Assembly: GCA_951812315.1 (NCBI GenBank)
Contig: CATOSA010000040.1
Location: 1-64,000, forward strand
Source: an uncultured Burkholderiales bacterium
GTDB taxonomy: Bacteria > Pseudomonadota > Gammaproteobacteria > Burkholderiales > Eutrophovitaceae
DNA length: 64,000 nucleotides
Direction of reading: 5' to 3'
The notes beneath the pieces are model-generated. The model saw nothing but the letters and a program-made list of their open reading frames with translations. It ran no database searches and was not told where the DNA came from. Both the position numbers and the translations under genes were made by a program. Shown here piece by piece: positions 19,109 to 28,474 of this stretch. Every line of letters starts with the position of its first letter. The stretch's first letter is position 1.

Positions 19109-19391
19109 CTTGATCAGCAAGTCGGCGAAACGTTTGTGAGCGGTTGTGCGCTTCGACGAAAAATCGTTTTGTTTGCGGCTTTGAACTCGTACAATGACTC
19201 AGTGCACGACGCACCGGCTGCGGCACCATCTGTTTGAACAATAAAGCCGCGGCGGATTGGACCGAATGCACTGGTGCACACGTTTGACGGCAGGCTGTTG
19301 GCGAATGCCGCCCTGCCGGTAGCGAAGCGGTGCAGCATTCATGCGAGAACCGGATTGATTCATTCTCACACTAGCGGGAGGAGCGTTAATT

Positions 19392-19661
19392 ATGAAAGTC
19401 GCAGTGATTGTTTCAGCACTTGGTCTTTGCCTGACATCCTATGCAGTACTTGCCGCAGATACAGACGAACGTGGAGGTACCTGCGAAGATGCCAAGAGCC
19501 AGTACAGGTATTTTTGCGATCGGGAGGGCCATCAGGAAGATATCATGATGAACGCGCCGATTGCGTGCAATAACGCAAAACGCAATATGGCAGCGGCATG
19601 TGAGGGTGATTCTGAAGCGGACCATGCCTACGAGTTTAGCGAAGGCACGCCCAGTCAATAG
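19392..19661 (+). CDS. Small secreted cysteine-containing protein
   Basis: Protein of 89 residues with a clear signal peptide (MKVAVIVSALGLCLTSYAVLAA) and a mature part of about 67 residues holding four cysteines (TCEDA, YFCDR, IACNN, AACEG) that could form two disulfides. GGGAGGAG lies about ten bases before the ATG. No known domain is recognised. It stands alone between the SDR gene and the deacetylase. Confidence 0.75.
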   Translation: MKVAVIVSALGLCLTSYAVLAADTDERGGTCEDAKSQYRYFCDREGHQEDIMMNAPIACNNAKRNMAAACEGDSEADHAYEFSEGTPSQ

Positions 19662-19837
19662 GCCCAGATTGACGCCAGTGAAGGTCGCAAGTGAGGCCAG
19701 AGTCAGGCCTTGCCTTTTGCCTCCTGCCGTCGGGCAATTGCGCTCATGTCAGCAGATCAATCTGGCTTCGCCCGCCAAACGCCCCTTTCCGTGGCACGCT
19801 CGGAACTCGCAGCGACAGCTCTTGCGAGCGACGCCAA

Positions 19838-20735
19838 CTATTCAGCGTGCGCGCTGACCCAATCAATTACCTCGGCATGCGTGGCGAACCAGACGTTGCC
19901 GCGCTTTTTCGCATGGCGAATGAGTTCTTCCAGTATCCAGATGCGTGAGCGATAGCCGATGATGTGCGGATGCATGGTTAACTGGAACAATCCGCCTTCG
20001 TCGTATGCTGCATCGAACTCACGGCGAAAGATGTCGAACACTGCTTCGGGCGGTGTGTAGGGCCGGAACGACTGGCCGCGGTGCATCCAGAAATATACGG
20101 CATCATCGCGTACCCACTCGACGGGCAGTTCCATGACGCCGCTCGGCTTGCCATCGAGAAGGAGTTCATAGCAATCGTCGTCGGCCATCAACGAAGAGTC
20201 GTAGCGTAACCCCAATTTCCTTCGCAATCGATAGCGTGTTCGGGCTGAAATCCCACGACGGTGTACGCATGCCGACGGCGCGCACGCCTGTGACCTGTTC
20301 CAGTGTGTCTGCGGCGCGCAACATCAAGTCACGCTCGGCCGCGTGCGGCAGCACCGAGTTCATTTCGTGAATCCGGCCGTGGATGCCGATTTCGTGACCG
20401 TCGCCGATGACCTGTCGCTGTTCTTCCGGATACAGCAATGCCGTCACGGCGGGCACGTAGAACGACGCGCGCACGTCATGTTGTTGCAGCACTTTGAGTA
20501 TGCGCGGCACGCCGACCCGATGACCGTATTGACCCCATGACAATCGGCCGATCGATTTTCCGCCGCCGCGCAGCTCGTTGGTCTCGTGATCGGAGTCGAA
20601 TGACAGCGCTACTGCGCAGCGCGCATTGTCTTTCCAGTGTGTGGGATGCAGTCGGCGCCCAGCGCGCACATGGTTGACGACTTTGCGCCAGTGCTGCTCA
20701 GTCCATTGCCAGGGTTCCAGCGCGGGTTCGTCCAT
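19838..20735 (-). pseudogene. Polysaccharide deacetylase (NodB-like), frameshifted
   Basis: Carbohydrate esterase 4 / NodB-homology protein that would hydrolyse N-acyl or amide groups. The first part (from ATG 20735, MDEPALEPWQWTEQHW) has the metal motif in ALSFDSDHET, then GHEIGIHGRIHEMN and RTPSWDFSPNTL. A one-base G insertion in the CCCC run at 20210-20213 (plus strand) shifts the frame; skipping it continues as GLRYDSSLMADDDCYELL and ends WFATHAEVIDWVSAHAE. It follows the MFS gene by five bases, so the two are surely co-transcribed. Probably a PuuE/HpPgdA-like amide hydrolase if intact. Confidence 0.82.
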
Positions 20736-20740
20736 AGTGG

Positions 20741-22051
20741 TTATCTCAACGCGTCGTGTGCGGTTTCTCTCTGTGTGGCGATTGTGGCCGCGGTAACTAC
20801 GGCGGCGCCAATCACATACCACGTAGGCGCCAGTGGTGAGCCGGTGTGTGTGATCAACCATGTCGCCACGTACGGCGCAAAACCGCCGAACAACGCCACT
20901 GAAATACTATAACCGATCGACATCCAGGTCGCGTGTATGCGCGTTGGGAAAATTTCGGCAATTGCCGCCGATCCCGCGCCGGAAAAGAGCGCAATCGCCA
21001 ACGCGAAAATCAACTGTACGGCAACCACGATTGCTGGCGATGGGCTCGACAACAGCATCGCAAACAACGGATACGGCAACAGAACGAACGCCGCGCAAGA
21101 AGTGAGCAACAAGGGTTTGCGTCCGATGCGATCCGACAGGGCGCCGACAACTGGCACCGCTACTACCAATACCACCAGGGCCAGTGTGTTGGACCACAGC
21201 GCCTGGGTGCGATCGAGCCCGGCGTGCTTTTGCAAGAACGTCGGCATGTACATGTAGCTCAGGAAAATGTAATACGCAGTCGTCCACAGGACGGTGAATC
21301 CGAGTGCACGTACCGCCAGCGGCCAGCCGCGCGGCGCGGACGGTTCGCCAGGTTCTTCGTGCTCTTTCGCTGCGGCTTCGAAAGGCGGCGTTTCGTCGAG
21401 TTTGCGGCGCATGTACAAACCAACCGGTCCGAGTATGCCGCCGAACAGGAACGGCACGCGCCAACCCCATTCTTCGAGCGCGGCGGGCCCGAGCCAATGA
21501 CTCAGTGAAGCAGCAGTGAGCGAGCCGAGCAGAAATCCGCCCGCCACGCTGGCTTGCTGCAAACTGCCAAACAGGCCGCGGCGATTGGGCGGTGCCCACT
21601 CGACCATGAAGGCGGTCGAACTTCCCCATTCGCCGCCGGCAGAGAACCCTTGCAGCAAGCGAGCGGCAACCAGTAACGCGGAGGCGCCAACGCCGATTGA
21701 TTCATAGCTGGGCAGCAGACCGATCATCACTGTGCCCATCGCCATCAGTATGATCGTCAAGGACAGCGCGATCTTGCGTCCACGTCGGTCTGCCAGGCGG
21801 CCGATTATGACGCTGCCGAGTGGACGCACGACGCAGCCAACACCGAAAACCGCGAACGTCGCGAGCAGCGCGCTCAGCTCATCGCCGCTCGGGAAGAATA
21901 TCCTGGCGAGGACCGTGGCGAGGAACGCGTAGACGGCGAAGTCGTACCACTCCAGCACGTTGCCGATGACGGCCGCGCCGAGCGCACGCCGCCGCGACAC
22001 GGACACAGCGTTCGGCGCTTGCGCGGACTGTGCTGGTGGCGCGGCGCTCAA
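20741..22051 (-). CDS. MFS transporter, metabolite:H+ symporter type
   Basis: Twelve-helix inner-membrane transporter of 436 residues of the MHS/ProP-KgtP type. GNVLEWYDFAVYAFLA in helix 1 and GRLADRRGRKIALSLT in loop 2-3 are diagnostic, with a second GALSDRIGRKPLLL motif between helices 8 and 9. It begins with TTG at 22051; no better start was found. It lies between a dienoyl-CoA isomerase-like gene upstream and the deacetylase downstream, suggesting import of a carboxylate substrate that this operon processes. Confidence 0.9.
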   Translation of the reverse strand: MSAAPPAQSAQAPNAVSVSRRRALGAAVIGNVLEWYDFAVYAFLATVLARIFFPSGDELSALLATFAVFGVGCVVRPLGSVIIGRLADRRGRKIALSLTIILMAMGTVMIGLLPSYESIGVGASALLVAARLLQGFSAGGEWGSSTAFMVEWAPPNRRGLFGSLQQASVAGGFLLGSLTAASLSHWLGPAALEEWGWRVPFLFGGILGPVGLYMRRKLDETPPFEAAAKEHEEPGEPSAPRGWPLAVRALGFTVLWTTAYYIFLSYMYMPTFLQKHAGLDRTQALWSNTLALVVLVVAVPVVGALSDRIGRKPLLLTSCAAFVLLPYPLFAMLLSSPSPAIVVAVQLIFALAIALFSGAGSAAIAEIFPTRIHATWMSIGYSISVALFGGFAPYVATWLITHTGSPLAPTWYVIGAAVVTAATIATQRETAHDALR

Positions 22052-22092
22052 GTTTGAATCGCTTTGCTAAAAACGCATTCTCGCGCGCTACA

Positions 22093-22953
22093 TCAGCGCG
22101 CCCGTTTGGCCGGCAGGTCCACGAACACGCCCGGCCGTTTTTCTGCGTTGGCTGTCATTGCCTCCTGCATTTCGGTGGGCAGCAGCATTGACGCGTTCCA
22201 CGCCGCGACATAGTCAAGCGTGTCGGCAGTGGTGTGATCGCGGGAATAAGTGATCATCTTCTTGCAGCCGTGCACAGCCATTGGCGGTTTGCTGGCAATT
22301 TCACCAGCGATCTTCATGACCTCGGCCAACATCGATTGCTGATCCGGAAAAACCCGGTTGACCAGTCCGACGTTGCGCGCCTCGTCGGCATATATACGCC
22401 GTCCGGTGTACGCGAGTTCGCGTACCACACCTTCCGGAATGAGTTTGGCCAGGCGCGGGAAAGTACCCACGTCGGCAGTCATGCCGATGTTGATCTCGAA
22501 GATCGACAGGAAGGCGTCTTCGGTTGCATATCGCATGTCGCACGCCGTGACGAAGTCCACGCCGCCGCCGACACAGGCGCCCTGTATCGCGGCCAGTACC
22601 GGAATGCGGCAATTTTCCAGGCACGAGAAAGTCTCTTGATAATAGGCGACGGAGTCGTGAAAGCGCGCGCCCTGCTGGAGTTTTGCGGTGTTCTGCGCGG
22701 CTTTGTCGCCGCCCGACTTGCCGGAAACGCCGGAGTCCGTACCAAACACGGCCAGGTCCATTCCCGCAGTGAATGCTTTGCCGGTCGAGGAAATGACGAT
22801 CACGCGGGCTTTGGAATTGTTGTCGATATCGTTGACGATCTCGGGCAACTCGCGCCAGAACGCGGGTGTCATGCTGTTGCGCTTGTCCGGCCAGCATAAC
22901 TGAAGGTGGGCGATCTGATTCTCGCTCGAGACCTTAAAACATTCGTAGGACAT
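22093..22953 (-). CDS. Crotonase, delta3,5-delta2,4-dienoyl-CoA isomerase-like
   Basis: Crotonase of 286 residues resembling ECH1-type dienoyl-CoA isomerases. The oxyanion-hole regions are GKAFTAGMDLAVF and GACVGGGVDFVTACDMR; the acidic residues expected in this subgroup are seen in GGVDF, IFEINIG and TADVGTFPRL. The ATG at 22953 has AGGAA upstream. It is the first gene of a minus-strand run with the MFS transporter 41 bases downstream. Double-bond shifting during oxidation of unsaturated acyl-CoAs is likely, though the physiological substrate is unknown. Confidence 0.87.
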   Translation of the reverse strand: MSYECFKVSSENQIAHLQLCWPDKRNSMTPAFWRELPEIVNDIDNNSKARVIVISSTGKAFTAGMDLAVFGTDSGVSGKSGGDKAAQNTAKLQQGARFHDSVAYYQETFSCLENCRIPVLAAIQGACVGGGVDFVTACDMRYATEDAFLSIFEINIGMTADVGTFPRLAKLIPEGVVRELAYTGRRIYADEARNVGLVNRVFPDQQSMLAEVMKIAGEIASKPPMAVHGCKKMITYSRDHTTADTLDYVAAWNASMLLPTEMQEAMTANAEKRPGVFVDLPAKRAR

Positions 22954-23163
22954 GGGCTATTTCCTGAGGGAAAAGTCCGCAGTTTAGCGCAGGCGTCAGC
23001 TACCCATCTGCACAATCTGGTACTCGATAAAGTGCAATTGGCGCATTAAACTCCTGCCAGCCTTTCATTCTGCGCGCGAACGATTGAGCCCGAAGGCAAT
23101 ATTTGGCACTGGGGGTGATCCTTTGGCAAGACGGCGAAAGACCCTCTAAACTGCTATCGGGGC

Positions 23164-23197
23164 GTCGCGGTTCAGGCGTGGGTCGCGGTTCAGGCGT
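23164..23197 (+). repeat. Two tandem copies of a 16-bp unit before the SDR gene
   Basis: GTCGCGGTTCAGGCGT occurs at 23164-23179 and again at 23182-23197 (18-bp period), about 50 bases before the SDR start codon. Such spacing could be a regulator site or a simple local duplication. Confidence 0.5.
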
Positions 23198-23244
23198 AGT
23201 AGACCAAGTGGCGACAGCCACTTCACACGGAGAAAGACATTCAC

Positions 23245-23995
23245 ATGGAGCTCACCGGGAAGACAGCCTTCGTAACAGGAGGCTCGGGCGACATCGGGAG
23301 TGCGATTGCGCGAGCCCTGGCGGTCGCGGGCGCCAATGTCGCGATCTCATTCGTTGGTCAACAGCAAAGCGCCGCTGCGACTGTCGATGCTGTCACTGAC
23401 TGCGGCCGGCAAAGCCTCGCCGTTCAGCTTGATCAGCGCGACCCGGCTTCAATAGACGCGACGGCTGCCGCCGTTCATATGCATTTCGGCCGCGTTGATA
23501 TCCTGGTTAACAACGCGGCGTGGAATATTGGTATTGCGTTTTCCGATATTGAAGCCCTGGATGCCGATGTCTGGGATCGCATGTTCGAGACTAACCTGCG
23601 CGGTCCCTATCTCTTGGCGCGCGCGTTTGCACCACACTTGCGAAAACATGGCTGTGGCAGGATCGTCAACATTGCGTCGGCGGCAGGACTGTTCCCCGGA
23701 GGCAGCAGCATGGCCTATGCATCAACCAAGGCGGGACTGATTCACTTGACACGTTGCCTGGCGGTTGGAATGGCGCCGGAGATTGCGGTGAACTGCATCG
23801 CACCGGGGCTCGTGGAGGGCACCCGCATGGCGCAACGCTTGCCGGATAAAGTGGCGCAGTCTGCACGAAGGCAGTCCTGGGCCGTACCGCAAGTGCGCAG
23901 GACATCGGTGAGCAGGTAGTGACGTTCTGCCGCGCTGAATCGATTACCGGGCAGGTTCTCGTCATAGATGGCGGAATGCCGGGAAGCATGTATTG
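23245..23995 (+). pseudogene. SDR-family oxidoreductase with C-terminal frameshift
   Basis: Classical SDR with TGGSGDIGSAIARAL, NNAAWNIG, NIASAAGLFPGG and YASTK. As read, the frame ends after QSWAVPQVRRTSVSR. Adding one A at 23868-23869 restores VLGRTASAQDIGEQVVTF and TGQVLVIDGGMPGSMY, the normal SDR ending, with a stop at 23993-23995. The ATG at 23245 follows an AGAAAGA sequence. It directly precedes the methyltransferase gene. The enzyme may well be intact if the indel is a sequencing error. Confidence 0.85.
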
Positions 23996-24030
23996 ATCCG
24001 CCGAATATTTCAGTAGACGATGGAGGTGGC

Positions 24031-24858
24031 GTGTCTCATTACAGCGAGTCGTTGAACCAGCATTACGCGCCGACAAATATTGCGGCAAGAATACTGGAAA
24101 GGCTTCAACAGGCATGTAAGGATCTGGATGCACTCAGCAGAGACGATCTCGCTGCGTTCGATGAGTTTCACGGTGGCGGGCGAGAGTCGACACGCGCTTT
24201 GGCACGACTGGCCGGATTGACGCCAGGGGCGCGGGTGCTGGACATTGGTAGCGGCGTAGGCGGTCCGGCGCGTACGTTGGCCGCGGAATTCGGTTGCAAC
24301 GTCACCGGCATCGACATTACCGCAGAGTATTGCCGGGCAGCACAAATGTTGACCGACAGAACTGGACTGAACGCGCAAGTTGCGTTTCAGTGTGGCAACG
24401 CACTGGATATGCCGTTTGAGGACGCAATGTTCGACGTCGTCTGGTCGCAAAATACGATGATGAACATGGAGGACAAGGTAAGCCTGTTCAAGCAGGTGCG
24501 GCGCGTTCTCCGTCCTGGCGGCGTGTTTGCATTCGAGGTGGTTCTGGCTGGACAGGCTGCGGGGCCGCATTACCCGACGTTCTGGGCGAATTCATCTTCG
24601 TTGAGTTTTCTCATAGCCGCGGAAGAAATGCGTGCAATGCTTGCATCGGCCGGGCTGCGCGAGCGAATATGGGAGGACACGACGCAACGCACCCTTGCCA
24701 ACCAGAAAAAGCGCAAACAAGCTCTTGCGAAGGAAGCGATGCCGGTGCTGGGTTTAGGGGTGATCGTTGCGGCCGATCTGGAAGCAAAGATGGAAAACGG
24801 AATGTTGAATAACGAGCAAGGCCGAATATGTACCGTGGAAGCGGTCTATACCAACTAA
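24031..24858 (+). CDS. Class I SAM-dependent methyltransferase
   Basis: Methyltransferase of 275 residues. The S-adenosylmethionine site VLDIGSGVGGPARTLA, the acidic strand TGIDIT, motif FDVVWSQNTMMNM and VLRPGG are clear; the pattern resembles small-molecule C- or N-methyltransferases such as tocopherol or dimethylglycine types. I take GTG 24031 as start because TGGAGGTGGC directly precedes it; the frame extends upstream to 23968 over the end of the SDR. It is 24 bases from the dienelactone hydrolase gene. Confidence 0.88.
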   Translation: MSHYSESLNQHYAPTNIAARILERLQQACKDLDALSRDDLAAFDEFHGGGRESTRALARLAGLTPGARVLDIGSGVGGPARTLAAEFGCNVTGIDITAEYCRAAQMLTDRTGLNAQVAFQCGNALDMPFEDAMFDVVWSQNTMMNMEDKVSLFKQVRRVLRPGGVFAFEVVLAGQAAGPHYPTFWANSSSLSFLIAAEEMRAMLASAGLRERIWEDTTQRTLANQKKRKQALAKEAMPVLGLGVIVAADLEAKMENGMLNNEQGRICTVEAVYTN

Positions 24859-24882
24859 CAACGATATTGAACGGAGGATGAA

Positions 24883-25551
24883 ATGGGAAGCACGATTGAA
24901 CTGACCGCAGCGGACGGTCACAAATTCAAGGCTTACCGCGCGGAGCCAGCCGGCAAAGTACGTGGCGGACTCGTGGTGGCAATGGAAATTTTCGGGGTGA
25001 ACAGCCATATCCGCAGCGTTGCGGATGGTTATGCAGCAGATGGTTACCTGGTAATTGCACCGGCGCTGTTCGACCGCGTAGAGCGCGACTACGACACAGG
25101 TTACTCGCAGGAAGAGATTCAGCGGGGAATAGGCATCATCCAAACAATCAACATGGACGACACGATGAAAGACGTTGCCGCGGCGCTGCAGAATATTTCG
25201 GACGCTGGCAAGGCCGGCATAGTTGGTTATTGCTGGGGCGGCCGGGTCTCGTGGATGTCGGCGGCCAACGTCAGCGGCCTGAGCTGTTCAATACCTTACT
25301 ATGGCGGTGGCATACCCGGTCTGTCTGGTCTGAAGCCGAACTGCCCCGTTATGTTTCACTGGGGTGAAAGCGACGAGTCCATTCCGCTGGATGATGTCAA
25401 AGTGTTCTCCGAAAAACACAACGACCAAACGCATTATTTCTACAAGGCTGGCCATGGTTTCAATTGCGACCAGCGTGGATCATACGATGCCGACGCGGCG
25501 AAGCTGGCGCGTGGCAGGACGTTGGAATTTCTGGGACAGCATGTGGGATAA
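24883..25551 (+). CDS. Dienelactone hydrolase-family protein
   Basis: Alpha/beta hydrolase of 222 residues. The nucleophile C117 sits in GYCWGG, D164 in ESDESIP, H191 in AGHGFN, and E35 in AMEIFG is the glutamate that primes the cysteine in dienelactone hydrolase, so the full DLH tetrad is present. The ATG has GGAGG upstream. Dienelactone hydrolases open cis- or trans-dienelactones in chlorocatechol routes; no ring-cleavage enzyme is nearby, so the lactone or ester substrate is open. Confidence 0.9.
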   Translation: MGSTIELTAADGHKFKAYRAEPAGKVRGGLVVAMEIFGVNSHIRSVADGYAADGYLVIAPALFDRVERDYDTGYSQEEIQRGIGIIQTINMDDTMKDVAAALQNISDAGKAGIVGYCWGGRVSWMSAANVSGLSCSIPYYGGGIPGLSGLKPNCPVMFHWGESDESIPLDDVKVFSEKHNDQTHYFYKAGHGFNCDQRGSYDADAAKLARGRTLEFLGQHVG

Positions 25552-25807
25552 TTTCTACCGAACCTGCAAGACGCGGACAGGCGCAGTTTCTCTTCTGGAT
25601 TCGCGAGTTCAGTCGGCACGGCCCTATTGCGAGATCGTATGGTTTTGTTGACAAACGAGACGCAATGCCTGGCGAGAGAATATGTCGACGCACGTGTGAG
25701 CTACCGCCATTGCTGGTTCGTAGTCACGGTTAGCGCAGCGTTTTCTGTTGAAAAGTAACTCAAGTCGTTGTCATATAACGCATGTTGATGCGTAAGCGGA
25801 GTTTGAT

Positions 25808-26032
25808 ATGTTCGCTGTGAAACTCACCCAGATCGGCGATTTGCTGGGTGTCATTCTGCCCAAGGATGTGCTTGCGCGATTGAAACTCGACAAAGGCGCC
25901 ACCGTGTTCGTGACGGCGACTCCTGAAGGTATTGTGCTGACTCCGCATGACCCGGCGCTTGAAGAGCAACTGAAAGCTGGTAGCGAATTCATGCAGGAAT
26001 ACCGTGACACTTTTCATCAGTTAGCCAAGTGA
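25808..26032 (+). CDS. AbrB/MazE-type antitoxin
   Basis: Seventy-four residues with an N-terminal swapped-hairpin AbrB/SpoVT domain (MFAVKLTQIGDLLGVILPKDVLARLKL) and a short acidic tail likely to contact a toxin. Antitoxins of this kind pair with Doc-type toxins. Its stop overlaps a GTG as GTGA (26029-26032), the usual coupling to a downstream toxin, but that toxin gene is decayed. It should now be an orphan DNA-binding protein. Confidence 0.85.
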   Translation: MFAVKLTQIGDLLGVILPKDVLARLKLDKGATVFVTATPEGIVLTPHDPALEEQLKAGSEFMQEYRDTFHQLAK

Positions 26033-26187
26033 CGTTGCGTTGGGTTAACAAACGCCACTGACACTGTTGCATGATGAAAGTCTCGCCTAGCATGGCGGCG
26101 AGTGAATTGGACGAAGCTAGATTCGTCCGCTGGCTGCGTGAGCACTGCGTCGCGCGCTAACTTAAGCAGTCTTGCCCAAGTGAGTAG
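26029..26187 (+). pseudogene. Degenerate Doc (death-on-curing) toxin remnant
   Basis: From GTG 26029 the frame reads VTLRWVNKRH then stops. Shifting frame at 26058 gives LTLLHDESLA, stop, HGGE, the hallmark N-terminal Doc motif HDESLAEHGG with a nonsense codon at the Glu. Another shift gives SELDEARF, and a third STASRANLSSLAQ, matching the next conserved block in order. The Fic-type HPFxDGNKR catalytic motif is not found downstream. The gene therefore cannot make active toxin. Confidence 0.72.
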
Positions 26188-26232
26188 CCCTGGTAGGCAG
26201 GAAATTTCACCCAGTGCGCCATTTGGCGAAGT

Positions 26233-27378
26233 TCATCGGGTGCGGCCAGTCACTTGCTCATTCGTTTGCGCTCGTCGCTTCGGGTCACGAAACATGAACA
26301 CAAACGGTAGCCCAATAGCTGCCGCCAACGCGAGTAAGACGAACGCGTTCAGGTACCCGCCCATTTCCGCCTGGCGCTGAATCTCCGCGCTGAGCGCGGC
26401 CAGACCTTTGTCCGTGTTCCACGTCCAGCCGCCGATGAGGCCGGGGTCGCGCAGGGTTTCGTTCATCGGCGAGACCCCGGCGCTCAATCCGGCATAGTTC
26501 TCTGCCGTTGATCGCAGAAGGACCAGGACACTCAAGGAAATGAACAAGCTGGCGCCAAAGTTTCGCATCAGGTTGAACACCGCCGAAGCTTGTACGACCA
26601 GTTGTGTCGGCAAAGTGGAAAACGCCAGCGTAATGATGGGCGTATAGGCGAGCCCGAAGCCAAACCCTTGAACAAAGTTCGTCCAGAACACGTCGAAGTT
26701 GGTCATGTTGATGTCAAGCAAAGTCATCTGCCAGCCCGCCCACACTTGCAGGACCATGCCAACGGCAAGTGCAAGCCGGGCGTTATAACGCGTGAACTGC
26801 ACGACAATCAGGAAGCTGATCAAGTTACCCAGACCGCGCCCCGCCACCAGAACGCCGATTATCGCGTCAGGGTAGCCACGCAAGTCTTGTAGCAACGACG
26901 GAAACAGCACGATGGTCGTCAAGCTCAACGCCCCCATGATTAACGCCATCACTATGCCGATACTGAAATTCCAGTTACTGAACATGCGTGGATTCAGAAA
27001 CGGCGTGCGCGAAATCGTGGTGTGCGCTATGAAAATGCATACGCCGACGATGACCAGCGTTGCCTCGACAATGATTTCGAAAGACTCAAACCAGTCCAGC
27101 CGGTGACCGCGGTCCATCATCAGTTGTGCGCTGCTCATGCACACCGCCAGTGCGAGAAAACCGATCATGCCGAGGCGCCCCGATGTGCCGTGTTCCTGAT
27201 TGCCGAGGGCTGCAACGGCGAGCAAGGTGGTGATCGCACCGATCGGCACCATCAGATAGAACGCCCAACGCCAGTTCAGTGATTCCGCGATCAGGCCGCC
27301 CAGTACAGGACCGAGTATCGGACCCATAACTGCACCTGCCTGTGAACAACTCGGCGCCAGGCGTGCAATCAGCTGCAT
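26233..27378 (-). CDS. DHA2-type MFS transporter, N-terminally truncated
   Basis: Inner-membrane drug:H+ antiporter-like protein (EmrB/DHA2 family) of 381 residues; relatives are about 510. The sequence enters at the antiporter motif region (GAVMGPILGPVLGGLIAESLNWRWAFYLMVPIG) and runs through the C-terminal helices to RDPKRRAQT. Roughly the first 130 residues, helices 1-4, are absent. Directly upstream lies a degraded IS3 element and a 13-bp direct repeat, so a rearrangement probably removed the 5' end. Function is doubtful. Confidence 0.82.
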   Translation of the reverse strand: MQLIARLAPSCSQAGAVMGPILGPVLGGLIAESLNWRWAFYLMVPIGAITTLLAVAALGNQEHGTSGRLGMIGFLALAVCMSSAQLMMDRGHRLDWFESFEIIVEATLVIVGVCIFIAHTTISRTPFLNPRMFSNWNFSIGIVMALIMGALSLTTIVLFPSLLQDLRGYPDAIIGVLVAGRGLGNLISFLIVVQFTRYNARLALAVGMVLQVWAGWQMTLLDINMTNFDVFWTNFVQGFGFGLAYTPIITLAFSTLPTQLVVQASAVFNLMRNFGASLFISLSVLVLLRSTAENYAGLSAGVSPMNETLRDPGLIGGWTWNTDKGLAALSAEIQRQAEMGGYLNAFVLLALAAAIGLPFVFMFRDPKRRAQTNEQVTGRTR

Positions 27379-27454
27379 CAGTATAGCCTTTCACCTAGCA
27401 ACTGAAACCGATTCATGATAACGCTCGTGAGTCTCTCCCTCGCTGCATCAGTAT
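27372..27454. repeat. 13-bp direct repeat at the MFS/IS3 junction
   Basis: GCTGCATCAGTAT occurs at 27372-27384 and 27442-27454, one at the start of the truncated MFS frame and one at the broken edge of the IS3 remnant. This may mark a deletion or template switch. Confidence 0.45.
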
Positions 27455-27798
27455 GTCATGTCCCTGAGCAAGTAAGGATAGATCTTGTGTCCCTTGTCTG
27501 GCGTGCTGGTGCGCCGCTTCGGCTACAGCGCCCTGATCTGCATCTGACGCATCAGCCGCTGTACGCGCTTACGATTGACCTGCAGCCCGCGTGTATCGAG
27601 TTCGTTGCGAATACGACGGCTTCCGTAGAACGGCAGCTCAAGGTGGATCTCGTCGATCAGGCGCATCAGCTCAAGGTCTTCGGCTGACACCTGTGCGCCG
27701 CGATAGTACGCTGTGCAGCGTGCCACTCCGAGTAACTCGCAGCGGCGTGCCCTGGACAGTTCGTGAGCGCTTTGAATCTGTGCTCGGCGCTCGCTCAC
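27455..27798 (-). pseudogene. IS3-family OrfB fragment (transposase catalytic subunit)
   Basis: N-terminal part of an IS3 OrfB: HTH-21-like segment with ELSRARRCELLGVARCTAYYR and IDEIHLELPFYGSRRIRNEL. A TAG at 27523-27525 replaces the tyrosine expected after IRAL; homology continues beyond it (PKRRTSTPDKGHKIYPYLLRDM) until about 27455. The rve domain with the DDE residues is absent. Confidence 0.82.
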
Positions 27799-28085
27799 CG
27801 GTCGCGCCCGAGAAACTTTGACAGAAAATCTTTCTCCATCGTCAGTTGCCCGACCTTGGCGTGCAGCTTCTCGATTTCGCGTTCGGTGTGTTGCGCCTCA
27901 ACTGCGTTGCCACCGAACACGTCCTCGGCACTATCGACCAGACGTTTCTTCCAGTCCTGGATCTGATTCGGGTGAACGTCGAACTGTTCACCCAGCTCGG
28001 CCAGTGTGTGCTCGCCACGCACTGCGCCCAGTGCTACTTTGGCCTTGAAGCTCGCCGTGTGATTTCTTCTCTTTCTACGTGTCAT
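27795..28085 (-). CDS. IS3-family OrfA
   Basis: Small helix-turn-helix protein of 96 residues (FKAKVALGAVRGEHTLAELGEQFDVHPNQIQDWKKRL) followed by a leucine-zipper-like coiled coil (EREIEKLHAKVGQLTMEKDFL). In intact IS3 elements it binds the ends and is fused to OrfB by frameshifting; here its stop overlaps orfB by four bases. The ATG has GAGAGGATC upstream. It remains open although the element is broken. Confidence 0.87.
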   Translation of the reverse strand: MTRRKRRNHTASFKAKVALGAVRGEHTLAELGEQFDVHPNQIQDWKKRLVDSAEDVFGGNAVEAQHTEREIEKLHAKVGQLTMEKDFLSKFLGRDR

Positions 28086-28170
28086 CTTCGGATCCTCTCT
28101 GTGTCGTAAAAGAATAATCCATAAGATTTCACTTATCAGCTACATTTTGGTGTCCAGCCGTTGGGGTCCA

Positions 28171-28474
28171 CCTCTCGGTTCCTGGCTCGCCCGCATCTGT
28201 TGCATCGTTGCAAGCGTTGATAATCTCAGTGCGCTGAACGAGCCGACGCTTCGGCTGAGATGTCTGACGCGTCAGTGCGTTCGAACGCACAACTGGCGTT
28301 GCTGAGACAGATCAGTTCTCGTAGAGACTTCTTCAAGACCAGGCCGGATTCGCTGGAGCGAGCCGTTGTATTGCGCTTGTCGCGCTCCCGTCCTTTTGCT
28401 ATCGAACACCTGAGTCCGGCAGGCTGCTAGAATGCGGCGCGTTGAATCTGACAGTCCGAGAGGAAGGCGAAGCA
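28171..28474. other. Intergenic region upstream of the trans-sulfuration gene
   Basis: About 300 bases between the IS3 end and the next gene. A TAGAAT at 28428-28433 is a possible -10, but the matching -35 is weak. Nothing else is recognised. Confidence 0.4.

Larger units (their letters stand above)
27455..28170 (-). mobile_element. IS3-family insertion sequence remnant
   Basis: One end is intact: reading inward from 28170 the element begins TGGACCCCAACGGCTGGACA, a plausible IS3-family TG-start inverted repeat, followed by orfA and the beginning of orfB. The integrase domain of orfB and the other end are missing. The broken edge lies near 27455, next to the truncated MFS gene. It cannot transpose on its own. 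Confidence 0.8.
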
